Assembly (NCBI RefSeq): GCF_003050835.1
Contig: NZ_QAOJ01000001.1
Span: 186,001-250,000 of the forward strand
Source: Pseudomonas sp. GV071
GTDB lineage: Bacteria > Pseudomonadota > Gammaproteobacteria > Pseudomonadales > Pseudomonadaceae
Direction: 5' to 3'
DNA length: 64,000 nucleotides
In this document: in pieces, positions 48,641 to 57,289 of the stretch
How positions within the stretch are numbered: the stretch's first letter is position 1
Layout of the letters: each line of letters begins with the position of its first letter
Translations under genes and position numbers: made by a program
The notes under the pieces: model-generated
Databases searched by the model: none
Told to the model about the DNA's origin: nothing
Seen by the model: only the letters and a program-made list of their open reading frames with translations

Positions 48641-49098
48641 CTTACCGAAATAACGCGCCCACTTTTTATTAGAAAACCCTTAATAGGTTGGGGCTTTGCT
48701 CTTGACTGTTTTCTGATTGTGCGGCCAGGAAAAAAACTTACAAACACCCCGAGTGACTATGCGCGCCAGATCGTAGGACAAATTGTGCAAATGTTTCCTG
48801 AATGATGCGCGAGCTGGTTAATGAATGATCAGTCACGTTGCGGCTGGCAAACCATAAAACGTTGGCGCCATTTAATTGGATTGAAACGCTTGTTTGGCAC
48901 CATGGTTGCATTGCTCGACTGTAATTGGCCCCGCAATGGTGCAGGTAATGCTCGGGGGTGCGTGCTAGACGCGTTGGAAGGAAATCTTCCGATCAACCAA
49001 AAAGACCGCCTGCTCAGCACGAGCCAGCGGCGTTGAATGAGCTCTCTCACTAGAGAGGGCCAATAAGAATAACGATCTGTCCACGGAGTAAAGTCTCG
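48641..49098. other. 458-bp intergenic region upstream of the DUF1302 gene
   Basis: No convincing gene was seen; an open frame at 48821-49036 encodes a basic, unlike product and is not accepted. The first 100 bp are A/T-rich compared with the neighbours. TTGACT at 48703-48708 is a possible -35, but no good -10 lies 17 bp away. A hairpin GCTCTCT/AGAGAG at about 49041-49057 stands in front of the DUF1302 start and may be a leader structure. The length and A/T content suggest a regulated promoter. Confidence 0.6.
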
Positions 49099-51051
49099 AT
49101 GGAATTCAAGTCCCGTAGTCCTATGTTGCGTTTCGCACCGTCCAAGGCTGGTTTCGCCTTCGCCGGTCTCCTGCCGTTGCTGGTTGCTGTACAAGCTCAA
49201 GCGGTGGAATTCAGCTTTGCCGACGACGAAGTCACCGGTTCCATCGACACCACCGTGTCCTACGGCCAACTGTGGCGTGTACAGGGTCGTGACAAGAACA
49301 ACGACGACATCAATACCAACGACGGCAACCGCAACTTCGACACCGGTCTGGTTTCCGAGGTGTACAAGATCACTTCCGACCTGGAAGCGACCTACAAGAA
49401 CTACGGTCTGTTCGTGCGCGGTACCGCTTTCTATGACACTCAGATCATGGACAAGCGCACCGACTACGGCGACAACAACAGCCCGTCTCAGCCAAGCCAG
49501 AACTACCCGAACAACGACAGCCTGACTTACGACGCTCGCCACAAGGCTGGTCGTGATGCTCAGATTCTCGATGCCTACGTTTATGGCAACTGGGACGTAG
49601 CCGATATGCCGGTTACCGCCCGTCTGGGTAACCAGGTGTTCAACTGGGGTGAAGGCCTGTTCTACCGTGGTGGCGTCAACACCACCAACCCGGTCGACGC
49701 TGCGAAATTCCGTCTGCCAGGTTCTGAATTGAAAGAAGTGTTGGTGCCGGTCGAGGCGCTGAGCTTCAACTTGGGCCTGACCGACAACCTGTCGATGGAA
49801 ACCTTCTACCAGTTCAACTGGAAAGAGTCGGCCATCGACCCGGCTGGTACTTACTTCTCCGAGACCGACCTGTTTGCTGAAGGTGGTAATACTGCCTACT
49901 CCACCCAGCCAAAACTGCAACCGCTTGCTGCGCTGTACTCCGGCCTGAGTCGTCTGGGCACTGGTGGCCTGAATGGCGGTCGGACAATCGACAGCAACGG
50001 CAATATCCAGGTTGCGAAAATTGGGTCTGATATCAACGCGAAGAACGACGGTCAGTACGGCGTTAACTTCAAATACATCGCTGAAGAATTGAACTCCACC
50101 GAGTTCGGAGCTTACTTCGTTAACTATCACTCTAAAGAGCCGACCATCGCGGCCAACCTGGGTGATTACGACGGTATTACTAGCTTGACTACTCTCGCCG
50201 GCGCCGCCTGTGTGGCTCAAGGGCTGGCTGGGGCGTGTGCGAACCCTGCTGTGCTGGCGAACTTCGCTACCGCCGCCGGTGGCTTGGCGACTCTCGATGT
50301 GGCCAACCAAGTCAACGCCCAGCGTGAGTATTCCGAAGACATCCGTATGTACGGTTTCAGCTTCAACACCACCCTTGGCAACGCCTCGGTGTTTGGTGAG
50401 CTGGCCTACCGTCCGAACCTTCCAATCGGCATCGCAACCACCAACGACCTGTTGGGTGATCTGCTGCTGCAAGCGCCGGCATTGGCAACTCGTCAGACCG
50501 TCAACATTGGCGGCCAGGCCGTTCACCTGGGCGACGAAATCCACAACGTGACGCGTGTCGAGGCGTACAACACCTCCCTGGGTACCATTTACAACTTCGG
50601 TCCAGTTGCTGGTTTCGACTCGCTGTTCGGTGTTGCCGAACTGGCGTCCGAGCACCTGCGTGGCGACGATCTGAAGTACACCGCCTATGACGGCACCACC
50701 CGTTACTACTCCGGCCGCGGCAACAACTCTTACGTGAGTGGCGGCGACCGTGACGACCAGGTCAACAAGAACGCCTACGGCTACACCCTGGTGCTCTCGG
50801 GTACCTGGAACGACGTATACGCTGGCGTGAACGTTTCCCCGTACGTGGTCTACAAGGACGACTTCGAGGGTAACTCCTATCAGACCGGTAACTTCATCGA
50901 AGGTCGTAAGGCTTACACCCTGGGCGTCAAAGCCAGCTACCTGAACAGCCTGGAAGGCGAACTGGCCTACACCGAGTTCTACGGTGCCGGCGAGAACAAC
51001 TCCAGCCGTGACCGCGACAACATCGGCGTCAACGTTAAGTACTCGTTCTAA
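49099..51051 (+). CDS. DUF1302 family predicted outer-membrane beta-barrel protein
   Basis: A 650-residue precursor. The signal peptide is about 1-35 (AFAGLLPLLVAVQAQA), cut before VEFSF. The mature part is rich in alternating aromatic/polar strands, and the chain ends GVNVKYSF, with the terminal Phe that marks outer-membrane barrels for BAM insertion. The family is commonly found beside DUF1329 genes, and the next gene is DUF1329. Channel or adsorption function for a hydrophobic compound is inferred, not shown. The ATG at 49099 is preceded by CACGGAGTAAAG. Confidence 0.92.
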   Translation: MEFKSRSPMLRFAPSKAGFAFAGLLPLLVAVQAQAVEFSFADDEVTGSIDTTVSYGQLWRVQGRDKNNDDINTNDGNRNFDTGLVSEVYKITSDLEATYKNYGLFVRGTAFYDTQIMDKRTDYGDNNSPSQPSQNYPNNDSLTYDARHKAGRDAQILDAYVYGNWDVADMPVTARLGNQVFNWGEGLFYRGGVNTTNPVDAAKFRLPGSELKEVLVPVEALSFNLGLTDNLSMETFYQFNWKESAIDPAGTYFSETDLFAEGGNTAYSTQPKLQPLAALYSGLSRLGTGGLNGGRTIDSNGNIQVAKIGSDINAKNDGQYGVNFKYIAEELNSTEFGAYFVNYHSKEPTIAANLGDYDGITSLTTLAGAACVAQGLAGACANPAVLANFATAAGGLATLDVANQVNAQREYSEDIRMYGFSFNTTLGNASVFGELAYRPNLPIGIATTNDLLGDLLLQAPALATRQTVNIGGQAVHLGDEIHNVTRVEAYNTSLGTIYNFGPVAGFDSLFGVAELASEHLRGDDLKYTAYDGTTRYYSGRGNNSYVSGGDRDDQVNKNAYGYTLVLSGTWNDVYAGVNVSPYVVYKDDFEGNSYQTGNFIEGRKAYTLGVKASYLNSLEGELAYTEFYGAGENNSSRDRDNIGVNVKYSF

Positions 51052-51118
51052 CACCCCTCTATAAAAGAAGCCGGGCGCCTACGGGCGCTCGGACGATGAT
51101 TGACCACGGAGAACTATG

Positions 51119-52489
51119 ATGCTGAAAAAGCACACGCTGATTAGCGCCGCGATCGCTCTGGCGTTGACCGCCGGTAGCGCGCTGGCAGCCGTTTCGCCTT
51201 CCGAAGCGGCCAAGCTGGGTACCACTCTGACGCCGTTCGGTGCTGAAAAAGCCGGTAACGCCGCCAATACCATTCCGGCTTGGACCGGTGGTATCACCAA
51301 GGCCCCGGCCGAGTATAAAACCCCTGGCCAGCACCACGTCGATCCGTTCCCGGGCGACAAGCCGCTGTTCACCATCACCAAAGCCAACCTGGACCAGTAC
51401 AAGGCCAACCTGACCCCGGGTCAGATCGCCCTGTTCAACGCCTACCCGGCGGACTACCAGTTGCCGGTGTACCAGACCCGTCGCTCCGGCTCCGCGCCGC
51501 AGTGGGTGTATGACAACACCGTGAAGAACGCCACCACCGCCAAACTGCTGGACGGCGGCAACGGCTTCGCTGACGCCTACGGCGGCGTGCCATTCCCGAT
51601 CCCGCAAAACGGCGTGGAAGCGGTTTGGAACCACATTGCTCGCTACCGGGGTACCTACATCGTGCGTCGCGCTTCGGAAGTAGCTGTACAGCGCAATGGC
51701 GACTACACCCTGGTGACCTCGCAGCAAGAAGCGATGTTCCGCTTCTACGACCCGAAAAGTAACTACTCGAACCTGAACAACATCCTGTTCTACTACCTGT
51801 CCTTCACCAAGAGCCCAGCCCGTCTGGCCGGCGGTGCAGTACTGGTACACGAGACCCTGGATCAGGTTAAAGAGCCGCGTCAGGCCTGGGGCTACAACGC
51901 CGGTCAGCGTCGCGTCCGTCGCGCGCCGAACCTGGCTTACGACACCCCGATCGCTGCCGCTGATGGCCTGCGCACTGCAGACGACACCGACATGTTCAAC
52001 GGCTCGCCAGATCGTTATGACTGGAAGCTGGTCGGCAAGAAAGAGATCTACATTCCGTACAACAACTACAAGGTCAGCAGCCCCGACGTGAAATACGCCG
52101 ACCTGCTGAAAGTGGGTCACCTGAACCCGGCCTACACCCGCTACGAACTGCACCGTGTGTGGGTTGTAGAAGGCACCTTGAAAGCCGGCGCTCGTCACAT
52201 CTACTCCAAGCGTGTGCTGTTCCTCGACGAGGACAGCTGGCAAGCAGCAGAAGTTGACCAGTACGACGGCCGTGGCGAACTGTGGCGCGTGTCCCTGGCG
52301 TACCTGAAAAACTTCTACGAGCTGCCGACCACCTGGTCTGCACTGGACGTGTTCCACGACCTGCAAGCCCGTCGTTACCACGTACAGAACCTGGACAACG
52401 AAGAGCCGACCACCATCGACTTCAGCCAGCCGATTCCAGACGATGGCTACTTCAAGCCAGCCGCTCTGCGTCGTCGCGGTACTCGTTGA
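51119..52489 (+). CDS. DUF1329 family periplasmic protein (LolA/LolB-like)
   Basis: A 456-residue precursor with a clear signal peptide (MLKKHTLISAAIALALTAGS, cut about residue 24 before AVSPSEA). The family is often annotated as outer-membrane lipoprotein-sorting protein because its fold is thought to be like LolA/LolB, a half-barrel that carries lipids. Family marks: GGVPFPIPQNGVEAVWNHIA and the TYIYSKRVLFLDEDSW-like KRVLFLDEDSWQAAEVDQYD. There is no lipobox Cys, so it should be soluble. GGAG at 51108 fits the ATG at 51119 better than the one at 51116. It is probably in one operon with DUF1302, 67 nt before it. Confidence 0.93.
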   Translation: MLKKHTLISAAIALALTAGSALAAVSPSEAAKLGTTLTPFGAEKAGNAANTIPAWTGGITKAPAEYKTPGQHHVDPFPGDKPLFTITKANLDQYKANLTPGQIALFNAYPADYQLPVYQTRRSGSAPQWVYDNTVKNATTAKLLDGGNGFADAYGGVPFPIPQNGVEAVWNHIARYRGTYIVRRASEVAVQRNGDYTLVTSQQEAMFRFYDPKSNYSNLNNILFYYLSFTKSPARLAGGAVLVHETLDQVKEPRQAWGYNAGQRRVRRAPNLAYDTPIAAADGLRTADDTDMFNGSPDRYDWKLVGKKEIYIPYNNYKVSSPDVKYADLLKVGHLNPAYTRYELHRVWVVEGTLKAGARHIYSKRVLFLDEDSWQAAEVDQYDGRGELWRVSLAYLKNFYELPTTWSALDVFHDLQARRYHVQNLDNEEPTTIDFSQPIPDDGYFKPAALRRRGTR

Positions 52490-52500
52490 TGGGTTGAACT

Positions 52501-52574
52501 GTTGGGCTTCGCCTGCGGCTCAACCCAACCTACGCGTCCTGGGGTAGGTTGGGTTGAGCGAAGCGAAGCCCAAC
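52501..52574. repeat. large inverted repeat (GTTGGGCTTCG family) after DUF1329
   Basis: GTTGGGCTTCG at 52501 is the inverse of CGAAGCCCAAC ending at 52574, and CAACCCAACCTACG faces GTAGGTTGGGTTG inside, so 74 bp fold into one hairpin. Repeats of this type are common between genes in gammaproteobacteria. Confidence 0.88.
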
Positions 52575-52660
52575 ACGGGCCGGCCCAACGCAATCGACAA
52601 ACATACGCTGCGGTCGAGGTTGACCATAGGCAACACAACGCCAGTTGTGTAGTGTTCGGC

Positions 52661-52688
52661 AAAGGCCGCTACAGTCGTAGCGGCCTTT
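52661..52688 (+). terminator. perfect 12-bp hairpin before the YCF48 gene
   Basis: AAAGGCCGCTAC-AGTC-GTAGCGGCCTTT. A strong stem, flanked by A on one side and T on the other, so it could stop transcription both ways. With the repeat at 52501 it splits the four-gene locus into two likely units. The 372-bp gap 52490-52861 holds no other gene. Confidence 0.75.
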
Positions 52689-52861
52689 GTGCATCAGGAG
52701 TATCTATTCCGGTGCATCAGAGGTGCCTATAACGTGTCAATCACGCGGGTTTGCCTTAACAAAACATAACGTCACGTTGATTGTCAGACCTTTCGAAAGC
52801 TGGATAGGATAGGCGGCCTGCTAAAAGGCTGATATCCCATAACAATAAAGGGGAAAGGTGT

Positions 52862-53956
52862 ATGAGTGAGCCCGTCATGCGGCGCACCCAGTCTGGTGAA
52901 GCTACGAAGTTCCGCACACCAGCGTTCCGCTTCCACTCGCCGCTGGCTAACGTGCTTTCGCTGTGTAGTGTGTTGTCCGTTCTGAGTTTCGTGGCACCGC
53001 TTCAGGTGCAAGCGGCGACCGATGCGTCGGCCACCGTTTACTCGATCGAATCCGCCAAGGCTGCAGACTCTCTGTTGCTCGACATCGACAACGCCGGCAA
53101 GCGCCTGGTGGCTGTAGGTGATCGTGGCCACATTCTGTATTCCGACGACGAAGGCAAATCCTGGACCCAGGCCAAAGTGCCGACCCGGATGATGCTCACG
53201 GCGGTGGCCTTCGGTGACGACAAGCACGGCTGGGCGGTTGGTCACGATGCACTGATCCTCGCCACTGAAGATGGTGGCAGCACCTGGACTCAACAGTTCA
53301 GTGACCAGGAGCGGGAGGAGGGCGCGCCTTTCCTCGACGTCTGGTTCAAAGATGATTCCACCGGTTTTGCCGTAGGTGCTTATGGTGCGCTGTTCGCCAC
53401 CACCGATGGCGGCAAGAACTGGGAAGATGCCGGTGACCGTCTCGACAACCCCGACGGCTACCACCTCAATGCCATTACCGAAGTGAAAGGCTCCGGCCTT
53501 TTCGTGGTCGGTGAAATGGGCAGCATGTTCAGAAGCTCGGACGATGGCGAAACCTGGGAAACCATCAAGGGCCCTTACGAGGGTTCGTTGTTCGGCGTCC
53601 TCGGCACCAACCAGCCGGGCACCGTTCTGGCCTACGGCCTGCGCGGCAACCTGTTCCGCTCTACCGATTTCGGTACCACCTGGACCGCCATCAAAGTCAA
53701 GTCGCCACGCGGCAAACTCGACTTCGGTCTGTCCGGTGGCGCACTGCTCAAAGATGGCTCGATTGTCATCGTCGGGCACGGCGGCAGCGTACTGAAAAGC
53801 ACCGATAACGGCCTGACCTTCAGCCTGATCAACCGTCCCGATCGCCTGTCCTTGTCCGGCGTTGCGGGTGACGACAAAGGTGATCTGGTCCTGGTCGGCC
53901 AAGGTGGCGTCCATGTCACTTCGCCTTCCGGCGAAGACGCTAGCCCAAAACAATAA
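52862..53956 (+). CDS. YCF48/BNR-repeat beta-propeller protein (HCF136-like)
   Basis: A 364-residue precursor. An N-terminal hydrophobic stretch (about 29-52, ending VQAATDA) is a signal peptide with a long n-region. The mature part is a propeller of repeated blades with the pattern DGG..W / S-D-D-G-W (YSDDEGKSW, TEDGGSTW, TTDGGKNW, SSDDGETW, STDFGTTW, STDNGLTF). Related plant/cyanobacterial HCF136/YCF48 helps assemble photosystem II, so here it may be an assembly or docking factor. The RND gene follows after 25 nt, and co-transcription is likely. The ATG at 52862 has GGGGAAAGG upstream. Confidence 0.92.
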   Translation: MSEPVMRRTQSGEATKFRTPAFRFHSPLANVLSLCSVLSVLSFVAPLQVQAATDASATVYSIESAKAADSLLLDIDNAGKRLVAVGDRGHILYSDDEGKSWTQAKVPTRMMLTAVAFGDDKHGWAVGHDALILATEDGGSTWTQQFSDQEREEGAPFLDVWFKDDSTGFAVGAYGALFATTDGGKNWEDAGDRLDNPDGYHLNAITEVKGSGLFVVGEMGSMFRSSDDGETWETIKGPYEGSLFGVLGTNQPGTVLAYGLRGNLFRSTDFGTTWTAIKVKSPRGKLDFGLSGGALLKDGSIVIVGHGGSVLKSTDNGLTFSLINRPDRLSLSGVAGDDKGDLVLVGQGGVHVTSPSGEDASPKQ

Positions 53957-53981
53957 GCCGTGGCTTTGAGGTATGAGTACG

Positions 53982-56357
53982 ATGAGTAACCATCATCAGG
54001 ATAAGGGCTCCCTTCTCGAGCGCCTGATCTTCAACAACCGGCCGACAGTGATCCTCATCTGCCTGCTGGTCAGCGTGTTCCTGTTCTACCAAGCGTTGCA
54101 GGTGCGTCCGTCCACCAGCTTCGAAAAGATGATTCCGCTGCAGCATCCGTTCATTCAGAAGATGCTCGAGCACCGTAATGATCTGGCCAACCTGGGCAAC
54201 ACCGTGCGTATCTCGGTGGAAGCCAAAGATGGCGATATCTTCAGCAAGGAATACATGGAAACCCTGCGTCAGGTGAACGACGAGGTGTTCTACATTCCAG
54301 GCGTCGACCGTTCCGGTCTGAAGTCGCTGTGGAGCCCGAGCGTTCGCTGGACCGAAGTGACCGAAGAAGGTTTTGCCGGCGGTGAAGTAATCCCGCAGAC
54401 CTACGACGGCTCGCCCGACAGTCTCGACGAACTGCGCAACAACGTGCTCAAGTCGGGCCAGATCGGCCGACTGGTCGCCAACAACTTCAAGTCGAGCATC
54501 GTCGACGTGCCGTTGCTGGAGTCCTACCCGGACCCGCAAGACCAAGGCACCTTGCTGAAACTCGACTACCGCCAGTTCTCCCATGAACTGGAAGAGAAGA
54601 TCCGCGACAAGTACGAAGCACAGAACCCCAATGTGGAAATTCACATTGTCGGCTTTGCCAAGAAGGTCGGTGACCTGATCGATGGTCTGGTAATGGTGGT
54701 AGCGTTCTTTGCCATCGCATTCCTGATCACCCTGGTGCTGCTGATGTGGTTCACCCGCTGCATCCGCTCCACCGTTGCCGTGCTGTTCACCACCCTGGTG
54801 GCGGTGGTCTGGCAACTGGGCCTGATGCACACCGTGGGCTTTGGCTTGGACCCGTACTCGATGCTGGTGCCATTCCTGATCTTCGCCATCGGTATTTCCC
54901 ACGGCGTACAGAAAATCAACGGTATCGCCCTGCAATCGAGTGAAGCGGACAGCTCGCTGACCGCCGCGCGCCTGACCTTCCGCCAACTGTTCCTGCCGGG
55001 CGCCATCGCGATTCTGGCCGACGCCGTGGGCTTTATCACCCTGTTGATCATCGACATCGGCGTGATCCGCGAGCTGGCCATCGGTGCTTCGATTGGTGTG
55101 GGCGTGATCGTCTTCACCAACCTGATCCTGCTGCCAGTTGCCATCTCCTATGTCGGCATCAGCAAGAAGGCCATCGAGCGCAGCAAGAAAGACGCCGTGC
55201 GTGAACACCCGTTCTGGCGCCTGCTGTCGAACTTCGCTCACCCGGTGGTGGCACCGATCTCGGTGGTCATTGCCCTGGCAGCCTTCGGTGGCGGCCTGTG
55301 GTACGGCCACGGGCTGAAAATCGGTGACCTCGATCAGGGTGCACCGGAGCTGCGTCCGGACTCGCGCTACAACCAGGACAACGCCTTTATCATCAACAAC
55401 TACTCGACCAGTTCGGATGTGTTGGTGGTAATGGTCAAGAGCAAACCGGAAGGCTGCTCGATCCATGAAACCATGCAGCCGATCGACGAGCTGATGTGGA
55501 CCATGAGCAACACCGAGGGCGTGCAATCGGCCATTTCCCTGGTCACTGTGTCCAAGCAGATGATCAAGGGCATGAACGAGGGCAACCTGAAGTGGGAAAC
55601 CCTGTCGCGCAACAAAGACGTGCTGAACAACTCCATCGCCCGTGCCGATGGCCTGTTCAACAACGACTGCTCGCTGGCCCCGGTGCTGGTGTTCCTCAAC
55701 GACCACAAAGCCGAGACCCTGGATCGCGCGGTCAATGCCGTGAAAGCCTTCGCCAAGGATCACGACACCGAGGACCTGCAGTTCCTGCTCGCCGCCGGTA
55801 ACGCCGGTATCGAAGCTGCGACCAACGAAGTGATCAAGGAAACCGAGTTCACCATCCTGATCTTGGTGTACATCTGCGTCGCCGCCATGTGCATGATCAC
55901 CTTCCGCTCGATTGCTGCGACCCTGTGTATCGTGCTGCCGCTGATCCTCACCTCGGTGTTGGGTAACGCGCTGATGACCTTCCTGGGCATCGGCGTGAAG
56001 GTGGCAACCCTGCCAGTGATCGCGCTGGGTGTAGGTATCGGGGTCGACTACGGCATCTACATCTACAGCCGTCTGGAAAGCTTCCTGCGTGCCGGCATGC
56101 CGCTGCAAGAGGCCTACTACCAGACCCTGAAGTCCACCGGTAAAGCGGTACTGTTCACCGGTCTGTGCCTGGCCATCGGCGTGTGCACCTGGATCTTCTC
56201 GGCGATCAAGTTCCAGGCCGACATGGGGCTGATGCTGACCTTCATGCTCCTCTGGAACATGTTTGGCGCCCTGTGGCTGCTGCCAGCACTGGCGCGCTTC
56301 CTGATCAAACCGGAGAAGTTGGCCGGCAAGGTCGGTGGTTCGCTGCTCGCGCACTAA
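53982..56357 (+). CDS. MMPL-type RND transporter
   Basis: A 791-residue inner-membrane protein with the two-fold RND plan. TM1 near 21-40 (VILICLLVSVFLFYQALQV) is followed by a periplasmic domain, five helices (about 228-385), TM7 near 425, a second periplasmic domain (about 450-625) and five more helices. The C-terminal half has the proton-relay motif GVGIGVDYGIYIY with Asp689-Tyr690; the equivalent N-terminal place reads FAIGISHGVQ, with Ser306-His307 instead. Such permeases often export or move lipids and other hydrophobic molecules. GAGG at 53968 suits the ATG at 53982 (10 nt) better than that at 53973 (1 nt). Confidence 0.94.
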   Translation: MSNHHQDKGSLLERLIFNNRPTVILICLLVSVFLFYQALQVRPSTSFEKMIPLQHPFIQKMLEHRNDLANLGNTVRISVEAKDGDIFSKEYMETLRQVNDEVFYIPGVDRSGLKSLWSPSVRWTEVTEEGFAGGEVIPQTYDGSPDSLDELRNNVLKSGQIGRLVANNFKSSIVDVPLLESYPDPQDQGTLLKLDYRQFSHELEEKIRDKYEAQNPNVEIHIVGFAKKVGDLIDGLVMVVAFFAIAFLITLVLLMWFTRCIRSTVAVLFTTLVAVVWQLGLMHTVGFGLDPYSMLVPFLIFAIGISHGVQKINGIALQSSEADSSLTAARLTFRQLFLPGAIAILADAVGFITLLIIDIGVIRELAIGASIGVGVIVFTNLILLPVAISYVGISKKAIERSKKDAVREHPFWRLLSNFAHPVVAPISVVIALAAFGGGLWYGHGLKIGDLDQGAPELRPDSRYNQDNAFIINNYSTSSDVLVVMVKSKPEGCSIHETMQPIDELMWTMSNTEGVQSAISLVTVSKQMIKGMNEGNLKWETLSRNKDVLNNSIARADGLFNNDCSLAPVLVFLNDHKAETLDRAVNAVKAFAKDHDTEDLQFLLAAGNAGIEAATNEVIKETEFTILILVYICVAAMCMITFRSIAATLCIVLPLILTSVLGNALMTFLGIGVKVATLPVIALGVGIGVDYGIYIYSRLESFLRAGMPLQEAYYQTLKSTGKAVLFTGLCLAIGVCTWIFSAIKFQADMGLMLTFMLLWNMFGALWLLPALARFLIKPEKLAGKVGGSLLAH

Positions 56358-56371
56358 GCCGCAACCGCAAC

Positions 56372-56405
56372 AAAAAAACCGCAGCCAAGAGCTGCGGTTT
56401 TTTTT
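56372..56405. terminator. strong bidirectional terminator after the RND gene
   Basis: AAAAAAACCGCAGC-CAAGA-GCTGCGGTTTTTTTT. A G/C stem is flanked by A- and T-runs, so it works for the RND gene and, on the other strand, for the MBL-fold gene that ends at 56459. Confidence 0.95.
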
Positions 56406-56458
56406 GCTTCTCAATCTGTATAGGTCGCGCTTTTGATCTCCTACAAGGATCTCCGTGT

Positions 56459-57184
56459 TTATTTGTGAGCGGCGAACCAATCATCAATCATGCTGCGCAA
56501 ACGCTCCCCGGAAAAACTGTCGAAATGCCCGCCATGCACGGTGCGCACGGGCAACCGGCGCAGGCGTTCCAGGCTAGCGGCGTAGTGCTCGAGGTTGGAG
56601 TGGTAGGCGTCTTCGATCAGCGGGCCGTCATAGATGATGTCACCGCTGAACAGGGTTTCGGTGTTGGCTTCCCACAAGCTGATGCCACCGGGTGAATGGC
56701 CGGGCGTGTGCAGCACCTGTAGCACGCGGTTGCCCAGATCCAGCACGTCGCCGTCTTCGACAAAACCGGTGGCCGGCGCAGCTTTCACCTGGTATTCGGC
56801 GTAGCACAGCGGGCAGTCGGGGTGGGCCTCGAACATGTCGTCGCCCACGAAGGCGGTGCTCAGGGTATTGGCGCCATCGGGGTGGGCGAGGATGTCTGCT
56901 TCGGCCGGGTGCACCAGGCGTTCGCTGAATTCGTGGTGGCCGGCGATATGGTCGAAGTGGCAATGGCTGGCCACCGCCAGCAAGGGTTTCTCGGTGAGCC
57001 AAGGCAGCTGTTCACGCAGACTGACCAGGCCGGAACCACTGTCCAGCAGCAGGTCTTTGTCGCGACCCTGGATATGCCACAGGTTGCAGCGGTAGAAGGG
57101 GCGGATATAGGGCTCGTGGATCAGGCTGATGCCGTCGTAGCAGTGCCGTACCTCGAACCATTTGTCACGGCTGACGATTTTCAT
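56459..57184 (-). CDS. metallo-beta-lactamase-fold hydrolase
   Basis: A 241-residue soluble MBL-fold protein with the dinuclear zinc motif SHCHFDH (His74, His76, Asp78, His79), a further metal His in HTPGHSPGG and the bridging Asp in FSGDIIYDG, so it should be active. The close families hydrolyse thioesters, lactones and glutathione adducts. It is the last gene of the minus-strand cluster and is separated from the TPP-enzyme gene by a REP-like inverted pair. The exact substrate is not known. Confidence 0.9.
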   Translation of the reverse strand: MKIVSRDKWFEVRHCYDGISLIHEPYIRPFYRCNLWHIQGRDKDLLLDSGSGLVSLREQLPWLTEKPLLAVASHCHFDHIAGHHEFSERLVHPAEADILAHPDGANTLSTAFVGDDMFEAHPDCPLCYAEYQVKAAPATGFVEDGDVLDLGNRVLQVLHTPGHSPGGISLWEANTETLFSGDIIYDGPLIEDAYHSNLEHYAASLERLRRLPVRTVHGGHFDSFSGERLRSMIDDWFAAHK

Positions 57185-57207
57185 GGGGTGTCTCGGTTGT
57201 TCTCACT

Positions 57208-57289
57208 ATTCTGGATCCCAGCCTTCGCTGGGATGACGGCGATCTTTGCAAAAAAATCTGTCATCCCAGCGTAGGCTGGGATCCAGAAT
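57208..57289. repeat. inverted repeat pair (CCCAGCGCAGGCTGGGA family), copy 2
   Basis: ATTCTGGATCCCAGCCTTCG at 57208 is the inverse of GCGTAGGCTGGGATCCAGAA ending at 57289; about 20 nt of A-rich sequence forms the loop. The units match those at 40788-40880 in opposite order. It sits in the 105-bp gap between the TPP-enzyme and MBL genes. Confidence 0.9.

Noticed and set aside
48821..49036. A 71-codon open frame in the pepN-DUF1302 gap
   Set aside because: No ribosome site, basic unlike product, and unusual codon use; most likely chance in a regulatory region.
48829..51054. Minus-strand open frame opposite the DUF1302 gene
   Set aside because: The Val/Gln/Thr-rich product has no signal or motif, and the plus strand has a signal peptide and barrel features.
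53940..56480. Long minus-strand open frame opposite the RND gene
   Set aside because: The product is rich in His, Gln, Arg and Asp with no family resemblance, while the plus strand encodes a clear MMPL transporter.
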